From an uncultured Oscillospiraceae bacterium (GTDB lineage: Bacteria > Bacillota > Clostridia > Oscillospirales > Acutalibacteraceae), in NCBI GenBank assembly GCA_900540275.1, contig UQFO01000020.1, positions 1 through 43,838 on the forward strand: DNA of 43,838 nt. Direction: 5' to 3'. The stretch's first letter is position 1, and each line of letters opens with the position of its first letter. Under the pieces are notes generated by a model that saw only the letters and a program-made list of their open reading frames with translations, was not told where the DNA came from and ran no database searches. Both the position numbers and the translations under genes were made by a program. Positions 7,599-15,062 of the stretch are shown in pieces.

Positions 7599-8468
7599 TT
7601 AAGCCTCCTCGAGCATATTGAATATGGTATTTTTAATAATTTCTCCCGATGATTTCGGGGCGACCTTTCCGGGCAGGGAAAGCGCGTGAACCGCGTCGAT
7701 GCCCATGCGCTTGGCGCTGTCGAAATCGACGCCGCCCGGCATGGACGCTAGGTCGATGACCACGGAATCAAGCGCGATGTGCGCGAGCGCGTGGGAGTCG
7801 AGTATCATGGCGGGTACGGTGTTAAAAATGATGTCGTACTGCCCGCTCTCGCTCAGGTCTCTCATATCGACAGGCCGGCAGCCGTTGAGGCTGGCCCACG
7901 CAAGGTCCTGCTTTTTCCTTGCCGCGACGCTGACGTGCGCGCCCAGGCCCTTTAATATATTGGTTAAAACCTTCGAAATGCGCCCATAGCCCGTTACCAG
8001 GCAGTTGGCGCCGTTGATTGTACCGGGATATTCCTTCATGGCGATTTCCACAGCGCCCTCAGACGTTGCGACCGCGTTTAAAACATTGAATTCTTCCCGG
8101 TCGAAATAGTCGAACAGGAAAATATCGTTCCAGAGCTTGCTCGACTTGACGAGCTTTTCCTTCATGCCGCAGTAGACGCGCTTGCCCTGCATCATACGGG
8201 CGAACGAATCGTCGAGCGGTATTTTCTCCTTAGCAAACGGAGCGTTTAAGGTTTTTCCGTCTTTCGTCACGGGCAGGGGCAGAATAATGACCTCGCTGCA
8301 AAGCGCGCATTCCTGCGGCGTCACAATCCCGTCGACATGCCCCAAAAGCTGCTCAATCCGGTCAAACCCGCTTAACAGGACGGTATAGCCGTCCTCGCAG
8401 ATTGCCCGGGCAGCGGAAAGCTGGCGTTTGTCACCACCTATAATCCCAAAGCTGTTTATATGAATCAC
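7599..8468 (-). CDS. dpaA: Dipicolinate synthase subunit A
   Basis: About 289 residues (SpoVFA). The N-terminus FGIIGGDKRQLSAARAI is the family signature; a Rossmann NAD(P) site follows (NCLVTGYGRISKVLTNILKGLGAHVSVAARK), then IIFNTVPAMIL and VIDLASMPGGVDFDSAKRMGI. A GTG start at 8468 is preferred to the ATG at 8483: the sequence GGGGGTAAC lies six bases before the GTG, no ribosome binding site precedes the ATG, and the protein then starts close to the conserved FGIIGGD. A sigma-K-like promoter lies about 60 bases upstream, as expected for spoVF. Confidence 0.93.
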   Translation of the reverse strand: MIHINSFGIIGGDKRQLSAARAICEDGYTVLLSGFDRIEQLLGHVDGIVTPQECALCSEVIILPLPVTKDGKTLNAPFAKEKIPLDDSFARMMQGKRVYCGMKEKLVKSSKLWNDIFLFDYFDREEFNVLNAVATSEGAVEIAMKEYPGTINGANCLVTGYGRISKVLTNILKGLGAHVSVAARKKQDLAWASLNGCRPVDMRDLSESGQYDIIFNTVPAMILDSHALAHIALDSVVIDLASMPGGVDFDSAKRMGIDAVHALSLPGKVAPKSSGEIIKNTIFNMLEEA

Positions 8469-8525
8469 AATCGTTACCCCCATAACGTGTATCGGTAGAG
8501 AAAAGTCAATTTATCTCTGACAACA

Positions 8526-8554
8526 TATAATATGGGGATGCGCCCTTTAAAGTG
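8526..8554 (-). promoter_or_regulatory. Sigma-K-like promoter of dpaA-dpaB
   Basis: On the minus strand, CATATTATA (8526-8534) fits the sigma-K -10 (CATA-N3-TA). The AC dinucleotide of a CACT -35 (8552-8553) lies 17 bases upstream. In Bacillus the spoVF operon is transcribed by late mother-cell sigma-K. Confidence 0.5.
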
Positions 8555-8563
8555 AATATGTAA

Positions 8564-8603
8564 AACGCACACGCAAAAAGGCCTGGGCCCTTGCGTGTGC
8601 GTT
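8564..8603 (-). terminator. Terminator after the DUF1540 gene
   Basis: A perfect 13-bp inverted repeat (8564-8576 with 8591-8603), with a T run on the minus-strand side, lies just beyond the stop of the gene at 8639. Confidence 0.8.
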
Positions 8604-8638
8604 CTTTTGTTTCAGCGTAAAGCTTTACTGCCGTTTAT

Positions 8639-8818
8639 TTAGCAGCAGCTGCTTTTTACCTCGAAGGATTCGCAGTCGGTGCACTGGTTCACAGTCGGGT
8701 TTTCCTCGTGTGTGCCCACCTTAATGCAGTCGAGGGAGCAGTAATCCTCATGATTGTTGTGGTACTTGCACTGCTGAACGGAACATTTAATGCTCTTGTT
8801 TGCAAAGCTGTTGTCCAT
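8639..8818 (-). CDS. DUF1540 domain protein, cysteine-rich
   Basis: A 59-residue ORF that reads MDNSFANKSIKCSVQQCKYH and continues with CSLDCIKVG, VNQCTDCESF and a CC end. The pattern C-x4-C ... C-x3-C ... C-x2-C matches the DUF1540 family, small Cys-rich proteins common in Clostridia that presumably bind a metal; function unknown. A purine-rich AAAGGAA lies upstream of ATG 8818 and a terminator follows, so it is monocistronic. Confidence 0.8.
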   Translation of the reverse strand: MDNSFANKSIKCSVQQCKYHNNHEDYCSLDCIKVGTHEENPTVNQCTDCESFEVKSSCC

Positions 8819-8900
8819 GCTTTTCCATTCCTTTCCTTTTGTACTGTACTTTCACGTACTTGATTTTGTTTGTTCAGAGACGGAAGAACCGTCATGTTTA

Positions 8901-8915
8901 TTGTAAGCGTTTACG
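8901..8915. promoter_or_regulatory. Possible CcpA cre site
   Basis: TTGTAAGCGTTTACG fits the catabolite-response element consensus WTGNAANCGNWNNC. It lies in the divergent region between the DUF1540 gene and the small membrane protein gene, so either could be its target. No CcpA gene is in the window. Confidence 0.35.
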
Positions 8916-8972
8916 TTTTTTTTATACGGCACAGAATTTGCTATCCGGCATAGACTGCATTGAGGTGGTTTT

Positions 8973-9293
8973 ATGCTTTACATAATTCGTGATATCGTTT
9001 TTATCATTTTGGCGATAATCGGCCTGGTGCAGATTGCAAGGTCGGTCGTTCTGTTTTTCATGCGTTCAAAAAAAGACGGGGACGTGATTATGGTCGTACC
9101 GATTCGCGGGCACGATGAAGAGGCGGAAATCGTCCTGCGCCACGCGGCGGCGCGCGTCAAATGGGCCGGCGGAGGCCGGTTTAAAAAGGTCGTCTGCCTC
9201 GACTGTGGGATGGACGACGAAACGAAAAAAATCTGCGATACGGTTTGCAGTGATTATGATTTCATGGAGATGAAGGAATCCCCGGAAAAGTAA
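8973..9293 (+). CDS. Small single-span membrane protein, unknown function
   Basis: A 106-residue protein not recognised as a named family. An N-terminal membrane helix covers roughly residues 3-31 (rich in I, V, L, F), followed by a cytoplasmic domain starting RSKKDGDVIMVVPIRGHDEEAEIVLRHAA and containing VVCLDCGMDDETKKICDTVC, which has three close Cys residues. GAGGTGG lies just before the ATG. The soluble part looks like a short alpha/beta domain; such proteins are frequent beside murT-gatD in Clostridia. A cre-like site lies about 60 bases upstream. Confidence 0.6.
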   Translation: MLYIIRDIVFIILAIIGLVQIARSVVLFFMRSKKDGDVIMVVPIRGHDEEAEIVLRHAAARVKWAGGGRFKKVVCLDCGMDDETKKICDTVCSDYDFMEMKESPEK

Positions 9294-9407
9294 ATCTTTT
9301 CAAAAAAACCAGATAAATTTGAATTTCCCCTGTTATGGAACGTCCCTTTATGGTATAATAATTTATTGTTATCAAACCATTATGAACCAAAGTTGGGACG
9401 GTCCGGT

Positions 9408-10733
9408 ATGAGAATGTTTTTTGTCATTTTGATTTGTAAGCTTTTGAAATTTATAGGAGGCGTTCTGGGGCGCGGCAGCAGCCTGCCCGGCCAGATCGCC
9501 TTAAAGCTTTATCCAAATATTTTAAGCAAGGTAAAGCTCCCGGAATATGTGATTGCGGTTACAGGAAGCAACGGCAAAACCTCCACGGTGGAGATGATTG
9601 CACATATCTTAAAAGCGGGCGGCAAGCGCGTCGCCTGGAATAAAGAGGGCTCCAACCAGATAGAGGGCGTGGCGACGCTTATTTTATCCTCCTGTTCGCT
9701 GCTCGGGAAAATGAAGGAGGATATCCTCTTAATCGAATCGGACGAGCGCTACGCGCGCTATACCTTCCAGTATTTTGCCCCGACCCATTATGTAATAACC
9801 AACCTGTACCGCGACCAGCTTACGAGAAACGGCCATCCGGAATGGGTGTTCGATGCGCTGAAACACAGTATCCGCGACGAAACGCAGCTTGTTTTGAACG
9901 CGGACGACCCGCTCGTTTCGCTGTTCGGCTATAACAGGGAAAATACCGTCTGGTTCGGCGTCGACCGCTACAGCGGTTCCTCCGATAAACCGACGGGCGT
10001 TTACAACGACGGGATGTTCTGCCCCAACTGCAAGGAAAAGATGGAGTATGATTACTGCCATTTCGGCGATTTGGGCAGCTACCATTGTACGCGCTGCGGG
10101 CATAAAAAGAACCAAACAAGCTATACGGTCACGCAGGTCGACTTGGAAAAGGGCGCGGTCACCATTGACGGCGTGCATAAAATTTCGATTTCGCTGCACA
10201 GCATGTATAACGTCTACAATATCCTTGCGGCCTATGCGGTGTGTTCGATTGCCGGCGTGAAAAGCGCGACGATTGTCAACAGCATCAATAATTATGTCCT
10301 GCAAAACGGCAGGGTAGTCAACTTTAAAATTGGCGCGCACAGCGGTGTGCTGCTCGCCTCCAAGCATGAAAACTCCGTTTCCTACGACCAGTCCTTAAAG
10401 CTTGCTGCGGCGTCGAAGGGGCCGAGCGCCGTGCTGGTTATCGTGGACTCCATCAGCCGGAAATATTTTACGAGTGAAACCTCGTGGCTTTGGGACATCA
10501 ACTTTGACCTTTTGAAGGGCGATAATATCTCTTCCGTCATATTAAGCGGAAAATACGCGAACGATTTAGCCGCGCGTTTTTCGTATTCCGAGGTGGAAAA
10601 CGCTAAGCTGTACGTTGTGGAGGATATCGGCGAGGCGGTCGGCTACTTAAAGGACAACGGCGACGAATATATTTATGTGATTACCTGTTTCGCAGACAAG
10701 GATAAGCTGCTGTCGAAGGTGAACATCATATAA
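9408..10733 (+). CDS. murT: MurT-like Mur ligase family protein (divergent)
   Basis: About 441 residues. A Mur-ligase central domain has the P-loop VTGSNGKTSTVEM and TNLYRDQLTRNGHPE; a four-Cys zinc ribbon (CPNC ... CTRC, near residues 205-230) is inserted as in MurT; the C-terminal DUF1727-type domain carries TSWLWDINFDLL. MurT with GatD normally amidates D-Glu of lipid II to D-isoglutamine. The usual KNPxG motif of the C-terminal domain is replaced here (SKHENSVSYDQS). TTG 9366 is an alternative start; ATG 9408 fits the usual N-terminus, though the ribosome binding site is weak. The gatD-like gene follows after 25 bases, so the two should form a complex. Confidence 0.75.
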   Translation: MRMFFVILICKLLKFIGGVLGRGSSLPGQIALKLYPNILSKVKLPEYVIAVTGSNGKTSTVEMIAHILKAGGKRVAWNKEGSNQIEGVATLILSSCSLLGKMKEDILLIESDERYARYTFQYFAPTHYVITNLYRDQLTRNGHPEWVFDALKHSIRDETQLVLNADDPLVSLFGYNRENTVWFGVDRYSGSSDKPTGVYNDGMFCPNCKEKMEYDYCHFGDLGSYHCTRCGHKKNQTSYTVTQVDLEKGAVTIDGVHKISISLHSMYNVYNILAAYAVCSIAGVKSATIVNSINNYVLQNGRVVNFKIGAHSGVLLASKHENSVSYDQSLKLAAASKGPSAVLVIVDSISRKYFTSETSWLWDINFDLLKGDNISSVILSGKYANDLAARFSYSEVENAKLYVVEDIGEAVGYLKDNGDEYIYVITCFADKDKLLSKVNII

Positions 10734-10758
10734 CCGGCGCAAAAGGGAGGACAACAAA

Positions 10759-11496
10759 ATGGAGCTTAAGCTGCTGCATTTATATCATAACCTGATGAAC
10801 CTTTATGGCGAGTACGGCAACATCAAAGCGCTTACGCGCCATTTGGAGGACCAGGGGGCCAAGGTGCATTTAACAGAAACAGACACGGCCGACGGCGTTT
10901 GCCTTGCCGATTTTGATTTTATCTATATCGGCAGCGGCACGGAAAAAAACCAGAAAAAGGCGCTCAACGACTTGATGTTCAGCAGGGACGCCTTTTTAAG
11001 CGCCGCAAACGGCGGCACGGTCATGCTGCTGACGGGCAACGCCTTTGAGCTGCTTGGGCAGAGTGTCACAGACGCTGTGGGAAAGAAGTATTCCGCCCTC
11101 GGCTTTGCGCCCTTTACCGTCACGGAGCAAAATAAAAAACGGCTGACAGGCGACTGTATCTGCGCGTGCTCTTTCTTAAAGAAACCGCTTGTCGGGTTTA
11201 TCAATAAATGCAGTGAAATCAAGGGCGTGGAGGACGCGCTTTTTACCGTGAAGCTCGGCCTGTCAAACACCGAAGGGCAGCAGGCGGAGGGCTTTCACCA
11301 GAACAATGTGTACGGTACGCACCTGGTAGGCCCCGTGCTTGTGAAAAACCCGCATTTTATGGATTATATAGTAACCCTTATCTGTACGCGCAGGGACGAG
11401 GGCTTCCAGCTTACCCGCGCGGAATATAAATATGAGAGCAGGGCATACGATGTGACGCTCAGGGCGCTTACCGCCCGAATGGAAAAGAGCAATTGA
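10759..11496 (+). CDS. gatD: GatD-like class I glutamine amidotransferase without catalytic dyad
   Basis: A 245-residue protein collinear with GatD of the lipid II isoglutaminyl synthase: LKLLHLYHNLMNLYGEYGNIKAL, IYIGSGTEKNQ and KKRLTGD. In canonical GatD the nucleophile lies in a CGGYQxLG segment; here the segment reads MLLTGNAFELLG, with Thr92 (ACG, 11032-11034) in place of Cys. The catalytic His of GTYLHGP is replaced too: GTHLVGPVL has Val190 (GTA, 11326-11328). Length, reading frame and the partner gene are intact, so this is not simple decay. As drawn it cannot hydrolyse glutamine by the known mechanism; it may be structural, use free ammonia, or serve another reaction. Confidence 0.8.
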   Translation: MELKLLHLYHNLMNLYGEYGNIKALTRHLEDQGAKVHLTETDTADGVCLADFDFIYIGSGTEKNQKKALNDLMFSRDAFLSAANGGTVMLLTGNAFELLGQSVTDAVGKKYSALGFAPFTVTEQNKKRLTGDCICACSFLKKPLVGFINKCSEIKGVEDALFTVKLGLSNTEGQQAEGFHQNNVYGTHLVGPVLVKNPHFMDYIVTLICTRRDEGFQLTRAEYKYESRAYDVTLRALTARMEKSN

Positions 11497-11507
11497 CCGG
11501 AGGAAGC

Positions 11508-13709
11508 ATGGACAGAAATCAACTGCTGGAAATGACCGGCGAGGTGGAAGACGTAATCTTCCGCAATGAGGAAAACGGCTATACGGTACTGACAGTCGGC
11601 TGCGGCGGCGAAGAGGTCACCGCTGTCGGCATTTTGCCGCTTGTAAGCGCGGGGGAGGAGCTGCATTTAATCGGGCGCTTCAAAAGCCACGCAAATTACG
11701 GCGAGCAGTTTTCCGTGGAAGCCTACGAACGCTCCATGCCGTCGAGCGCGTCCGCTATTTTAAAATACCTTTCGTCAGGAGCGGTCAAAGGAATCGGCCC
11801 GGCGACTGCGCGGCGCTTAGTCGAAGCGTTTGGGGACCACACGCTCGAGGTCATGGAAAACGAGCCGGAGCGCTTGTCAAAAATAAAGGGGATTACCCCT
11901 GCGAAGGCGAAACAGATGAGCGCGGAGCTCCAGGAGGTTTACGGCATACGGGAGCTGATGGTGCAGCTGCAAAAATACGGCGTAACGCCGCAGGCGGCGG
12001 TGAAAATCTGGAAGCTTTACGGGCAGCGCGCAATCGATGTAATAGAAGAGAACCCATACATACTTTGTACGGAGGGCTTGGATATCCCGTTTGAACAGGC
12101 GGATGCCGTAGCGGCTGCGCAGGAGCGCCCGTTTGACGACCGGTGCCGCGTGCGCGCGGGCTTGCAGCATATCCTCGGCCACAACAGGCAAAACGGGCAT
12201 ACATGCCTGCCGAAGGACAAGCTTTCCGCTGCCTGCGTGAGCTTTTTATCCGTTACGCAGGAGCAGGCGGAGGAAGCGCTTGAGGAAATGCTCACCGACG
12301 GTACGCTTGTATGCGATACCTGCGGGGAACGCGAATTTATCTTTACGCCGCAGATGCACCGCTGCGAAACGTATATCGCCGCGCGTATGCTGATGCTGCT
12401 GCGCTTTCCCGCGCAGAAAATCGAGCATATTGAAGAAGAAATCGATTTGATTGAGCGCCAGGAGGGAATCGCCTACGCGCAGATGCAGAAGCTTGCCATC
12501 AGCGAGGCGCTCTCAGGCGGCCTGCTCATACTGACAGGCGGCCCTGGAACGGGAAAAACGACGACGCTCAACGCCATTATACAAATCCTCAAAAAGAACG
12601 GGGAAAAGGTGTTCCTTGCCGCTCCAACGGGAAGGGCCGCCCAGCGCATGTCGGAGGTAACCGGCTGCGAAGCGAAAACGCTCCACCGGCTGCTTGAGGT
12701 CATGTGGGACAGCCACGACCGCCCTGTTTTCCAGCGCAATGAAAAGAACCTGCTCAACTGCGACGCTTTGATTATCGACGAGCTTTCCATGGTTGATTCC
12801 CAGCTGTTCGACAGCGTCATGCGCGCGCTGCCGATGGGCTGCCGGCTGATACTCGTCGGCGACTGCGACCAGCTTCCGTCCGTCGGCGCGGGCAACGTGC
12901 TTGCTGATTTAATCGGCTCCGGAATCATGCCGGTCATCCAGCTGACGGAAATTTTCCGCCAGTCGATGAAAAGCCTGATTGTCACAAACGCGCACAGCAT
13001 CGTGCGCGGCGAAATGCCGGTGCTCACAAGAAAGGACAACGACTTTTTCTTCCTGCGCTGTATGGGCAGGGATACGATTTCAAATACCATCGTTGAGCTG
13101 TGCAAAACGCGTTTGCCGAACACCTACGGCTATTCCCCGCTCAATGACATCCAGGTGCTTTCCCCCGGCAGGAAGGGCGTGCTCGGCTCAAACGAGCTCA
13201 ACCAAAAGCTGCAGGCGGCGCTGAACCCGCCGTCCCCGCAGAAAAAGGAGCTTTCGGTCAACGGCCTGACCCTGCGCGAGGGGGATAAGGTCATGCAGGC
13301 GCGCAACAATTACGACATACTCTGGTCGCGCGACAACGGCGATAACGGCGACGGCGTATTTAACGGGGACGTCGGCGTACTTTCAGAAATTGGGCGCGGC
13401 GGGCAGACCATGAAGGTGCGCTTTGACGACAAGACCGCCGTTTATGATATGGACAGCGCGCTCGATTTGGAGCTCGCGTACGCGGCGACCGTCCATAAAA
13501 GCCAGGGCAATGAATTTAACGCCGTCGTGATGCCTATGTACCAGGGACCGGCGCAGCTTTACTACCGCAACCTGCTCTATACGGCGGTAACAAGGGCAAA
13601 AAAGCTTTTGATTCTCGTAGGAAACGAAGCGGTTGTCGAGCGGATGGTTCAAAATAACCGCCGGACGCTGCGCTATTCCGGCCTGAAATACTTTTTGCTG
13701 CGAGATTAA
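11508..13709 (+). CDS. recD2: RecD2-type ATP-dependent DNA helicase
   Basis: A 733-residue superfamily 1B helicase of the RecD2/YrrC class. An N-terminal OB-like region (GEVEDVIFRNEENGYTVLTV) is followed by helix-hairpin-helix repeats (AVKGIGPATARRLVEAFGD, LSKIKGITPAKAKQM), the Walker A GGPGTGKTTT with Lys350, DELSMVDSQL (motif II), GDCDQLPSVGAGNVLADL (motif III) and a C-terminal UvrD-like part ending LAYAATVHKSQGNEF and NLLYTAVTRAKKLLILVG. It unwinds DNA 5' to 3' in repair. The ATG at 11508 has GGAGG upstream. It lies 11 bases after gatD, probably co-transcribed. Confidence 0.93.
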   Translation: MDRNQLLEMTGEVEDVIFRNEENGYTVLTVGCGGEEVTAVGILPLVSAGEELHLIGRFKSHANYGEQFSVEAYERSMPSSASAILKYLSSGAVKGIGPATARRLVEAFGDHTLEVMENEPERLSKIKGITPAKAKQMSAELQEVYGIRELMVQLQKYGVTPQAAVKIWKLYGQRAIDVIEENPYILCTEGLDIPFEQADAVAAAQERPFDDRCRVRAGLQHILGHNRQNGHTCLPKDKLSAACVSFLSVTQEQAEEALEEMLTDGTLVCDTCGEREFIFTPQMHRCETYIAARMLMLLRFPAQKIEHIEEEIDLIERQEGIAYAQMQKLAISEALSGGLLILTGGPGTGKTTTLNAIIQILKKNGEKVFLAAPTGRAAQRMSEVTGCEAKTLHRLLEVMWDSHDRPVFQRNEKNLLNCDALIIDELSMVDSQLFDSVMRALPMGCRLILVGDCDQLPSVGAGNVLADLIGSGIMPVIQLTEIFRQSMKSLIVTNAHSIVRGEMPVLTRKDNDFFFLRCMGRDTISNTIVELCKTRLPNTYGYSPLNDIQVLSPGRKGVLGSNELNQKLQAALNPPSPQKKELSVNGLTLREGDKVMQARNNYDILWSRDNGDNGDGVFNGDVGVLSEIGRGGQTMKVRFDDKTAVYDMDSALDLELAYAATVHKSQGNEFNAVVMPMYQGPAQLYYRNLLYTAVTRAKKLLILVGNEAVVERMVQNNRRTLRYSGLKYFLLRD

Positions 13710-13862
13710 CGAATTGTATTTTTTATGATAAAAATTACTTTAAGTATATATAATTGAGTAACAACAAAAAGTTAAATTTTATAAAAATATACCATTTGTA
13801 TTTATTTTTTCTATTTAAATACATTAAGTGATTTTTTAAATTTTTATACAAAGGGTAATTAA
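13710..13862. other. Very A+T-rich spacer between recD2 and comF
   Basis: This spacer is far poorer in G+C than the flanking genes. It contains TATATATAAT-like sequences that could serve as -10 elements, but I see no convincing -35, hairpin terminator or coding sequence. GGGTAAT just before the comF start is the probable ribosome binding site. Confidence 0.5.
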
Positions 13863-14492
13863 ATGAAGCTGACAGAACTTTTTTTCCCTCCGCGCTGCCC
13901 GTTTTGCGGCGCGGTCATCAAGCCGGAGGAGCTGGCCTGTGCGGACTGTTTCGCATTGTTTCCAAAGGAACCCTTTGTCCGCAGGCTCTTTGGCGAAACC
14001 TGCGTCGCGCCGTTTCGTTACGACGGGCTTTTCCGCAAAGCGGTCATCCGGTTTAAGTTTTACGGAAAGCGGCAGTACGCCGGGCGGCTTGCGCGCGCGG
14101 TTTTTGGGGCGTTGAAAAGGGAATACCCCGATACTGTGTTTAACGCTGTCACCTGCGTCCCGCTTTCCAGAAAACGAAGGCGGGAGCGCGGGTACAACCA
14201 GTCGGAGCTGCTTGCAAAGGAGCTGGCAAGGCTGCTTTGCGTCCCTTACCTGCCATTGCTGCAAAAGGAAAAAGACAACCTCCCGCAGCATTCCCTGCCT
14301 AAGGGAATGCGCTGTGAAAATGTACGCGGCGTTTATACGTTTTGCGGAAAAAAACAGGATGTTTCGGGCAGGACAATCCTGCTTGTAGACGATATCGTCA
14401 CGACGGGGAACACATTGCACGAATGCAGCCGTCTCTTAAAGCGCGCCGGTGTGGCAAGCACCGTATGCGCGGCGGTTGCTTCGGTAGAATAG
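13863..14492 (+). CDS. comF: ComF family phosphoribosyltransferase-like protein
   Basis: A 209-residue protein with an N-terminal four-Cys zinc finger (CPFC ... CADC) and a type I phosphoribosyltransferase domain with the PRPP loop TILLVDDIVTTGNTLHEC near residues 172-190, preceded by VPLSRKRRRERGYNQSELLAK. ComF in Bacillus supports DNA uptake and ComF/GntX proteins are linked to DNA metabolism; no other competence genes are visible here. A Nudix gene starts one base after its stop, so the two are likely co-transcribed. Confidence 0.88.
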   Translation: MKLTELFFPPRCPFCGAVIKPEELACADCFALFPKEPFVRRLFGETCVAPFRYDGLFRKAVIRFKFYGKRQYAGRLARAVFGALKREYPDTVFNAVTCVPLSRKRRRERGYNQSELLAKELARLLCVPYLPLLQKEKDNLPQHSLPKGMRCENVRGVYTFCGKKQDVSGRTILLVDDIVTTGNTLHECSRLLKRAGVASTVCAAVASVE

Positions 14493-14493
14493 A

Positions 14494-14997
14494 ATGGAAA
14501 GCGGTGCTTTTATGGACCTTGATTGTGGGTTTGTACGGGGAGAAAAATGGTTTCGGTACAGGGCGGGCGCAATTATTATAGAAAACGGCTGCATCCTCGT
14601 TGCCCGAAACGAAATGGACAATTATTATTATTCCATCGGCGGGGGAGTCCATCTGGGGGAAACGGCTGAGGATGCTGTAAAGCGTGAAGTGCTGGAAGAA
14701 ACGGGCGTTGCGTACGAGATTGACAGGCTCGCGTTTATCCACGAAAATTTTTTTGACGGCTCAGATTCGCTCGATGGCCTTGACTGCCACGAAATTTCTT
14801 TTTATTTCCTGATGAAGCCAAGGGGTACGCAGGAGCTTCACAGCCACAGCTTTACGGATAAGGGCGTGCCGGAGCTTATGCACTGGATTCCGCTTGAGGA
14901 GCTGCAAAATTATAAAGCGTTCCCCACGTTTTTTAAGGAAAAGCTGATGAATTTGAGCAATACGGTCGAGCATGTCGTTACCAATGAAAAGGCATAA
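14494..14997 (+). CDS. Nudix hydrolase
   Basis: A 167-residue protein with a complete Nudix box, GGGVHLGETAEDAVKREVLEETG, at about residues 48-70, including the metal-binding REVLEE core. Nudix enzymes hydrolyse nucleoside diphosphates linked to another group; the substrate here cannot be told. ATG 14512 is an alternative start that would remove six residues. It is one base downstream of comF and ends before a strong bidirectional terminator. Confidence 0.85.
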   Translation: MESGAFMDLDCGFVRGEKWFRYRAGAIIIENGCILVARNEMDNYYYSIGGGVHLGETAEDAVKREVLEETGVAYEIDRLAFIHENFFDGSDSLDGLDCHEISFYFLMKPRGTQELHSHSFTDKGVPELMHWIPLEELQNYKAFPTFFKEKLMNLSNTVEHVVTNEKA

Positions 14998-15003
14998 AAA
15001 CAG

Positions 15004-15059
15004 CCGGGAAGCATCGCTTCCCGGCACTTTTCTTTACCGGCCTGGTTTTTATAACCAGG
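15004..15059. terminator. Bidirectional terminator between the Nudix gene and eno
   Basis: The main hairpin pairs 15004-15012 with 15016-15024 (9 bp, loop ATC), with A and T runs on both sides, so it serves both converging genes. A second, weaker hairpin (15041-15047 with 15053-15059) lies nearer the enolase stop. Confidence 0.8.
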
Positions 15060-15062
15060 GCT

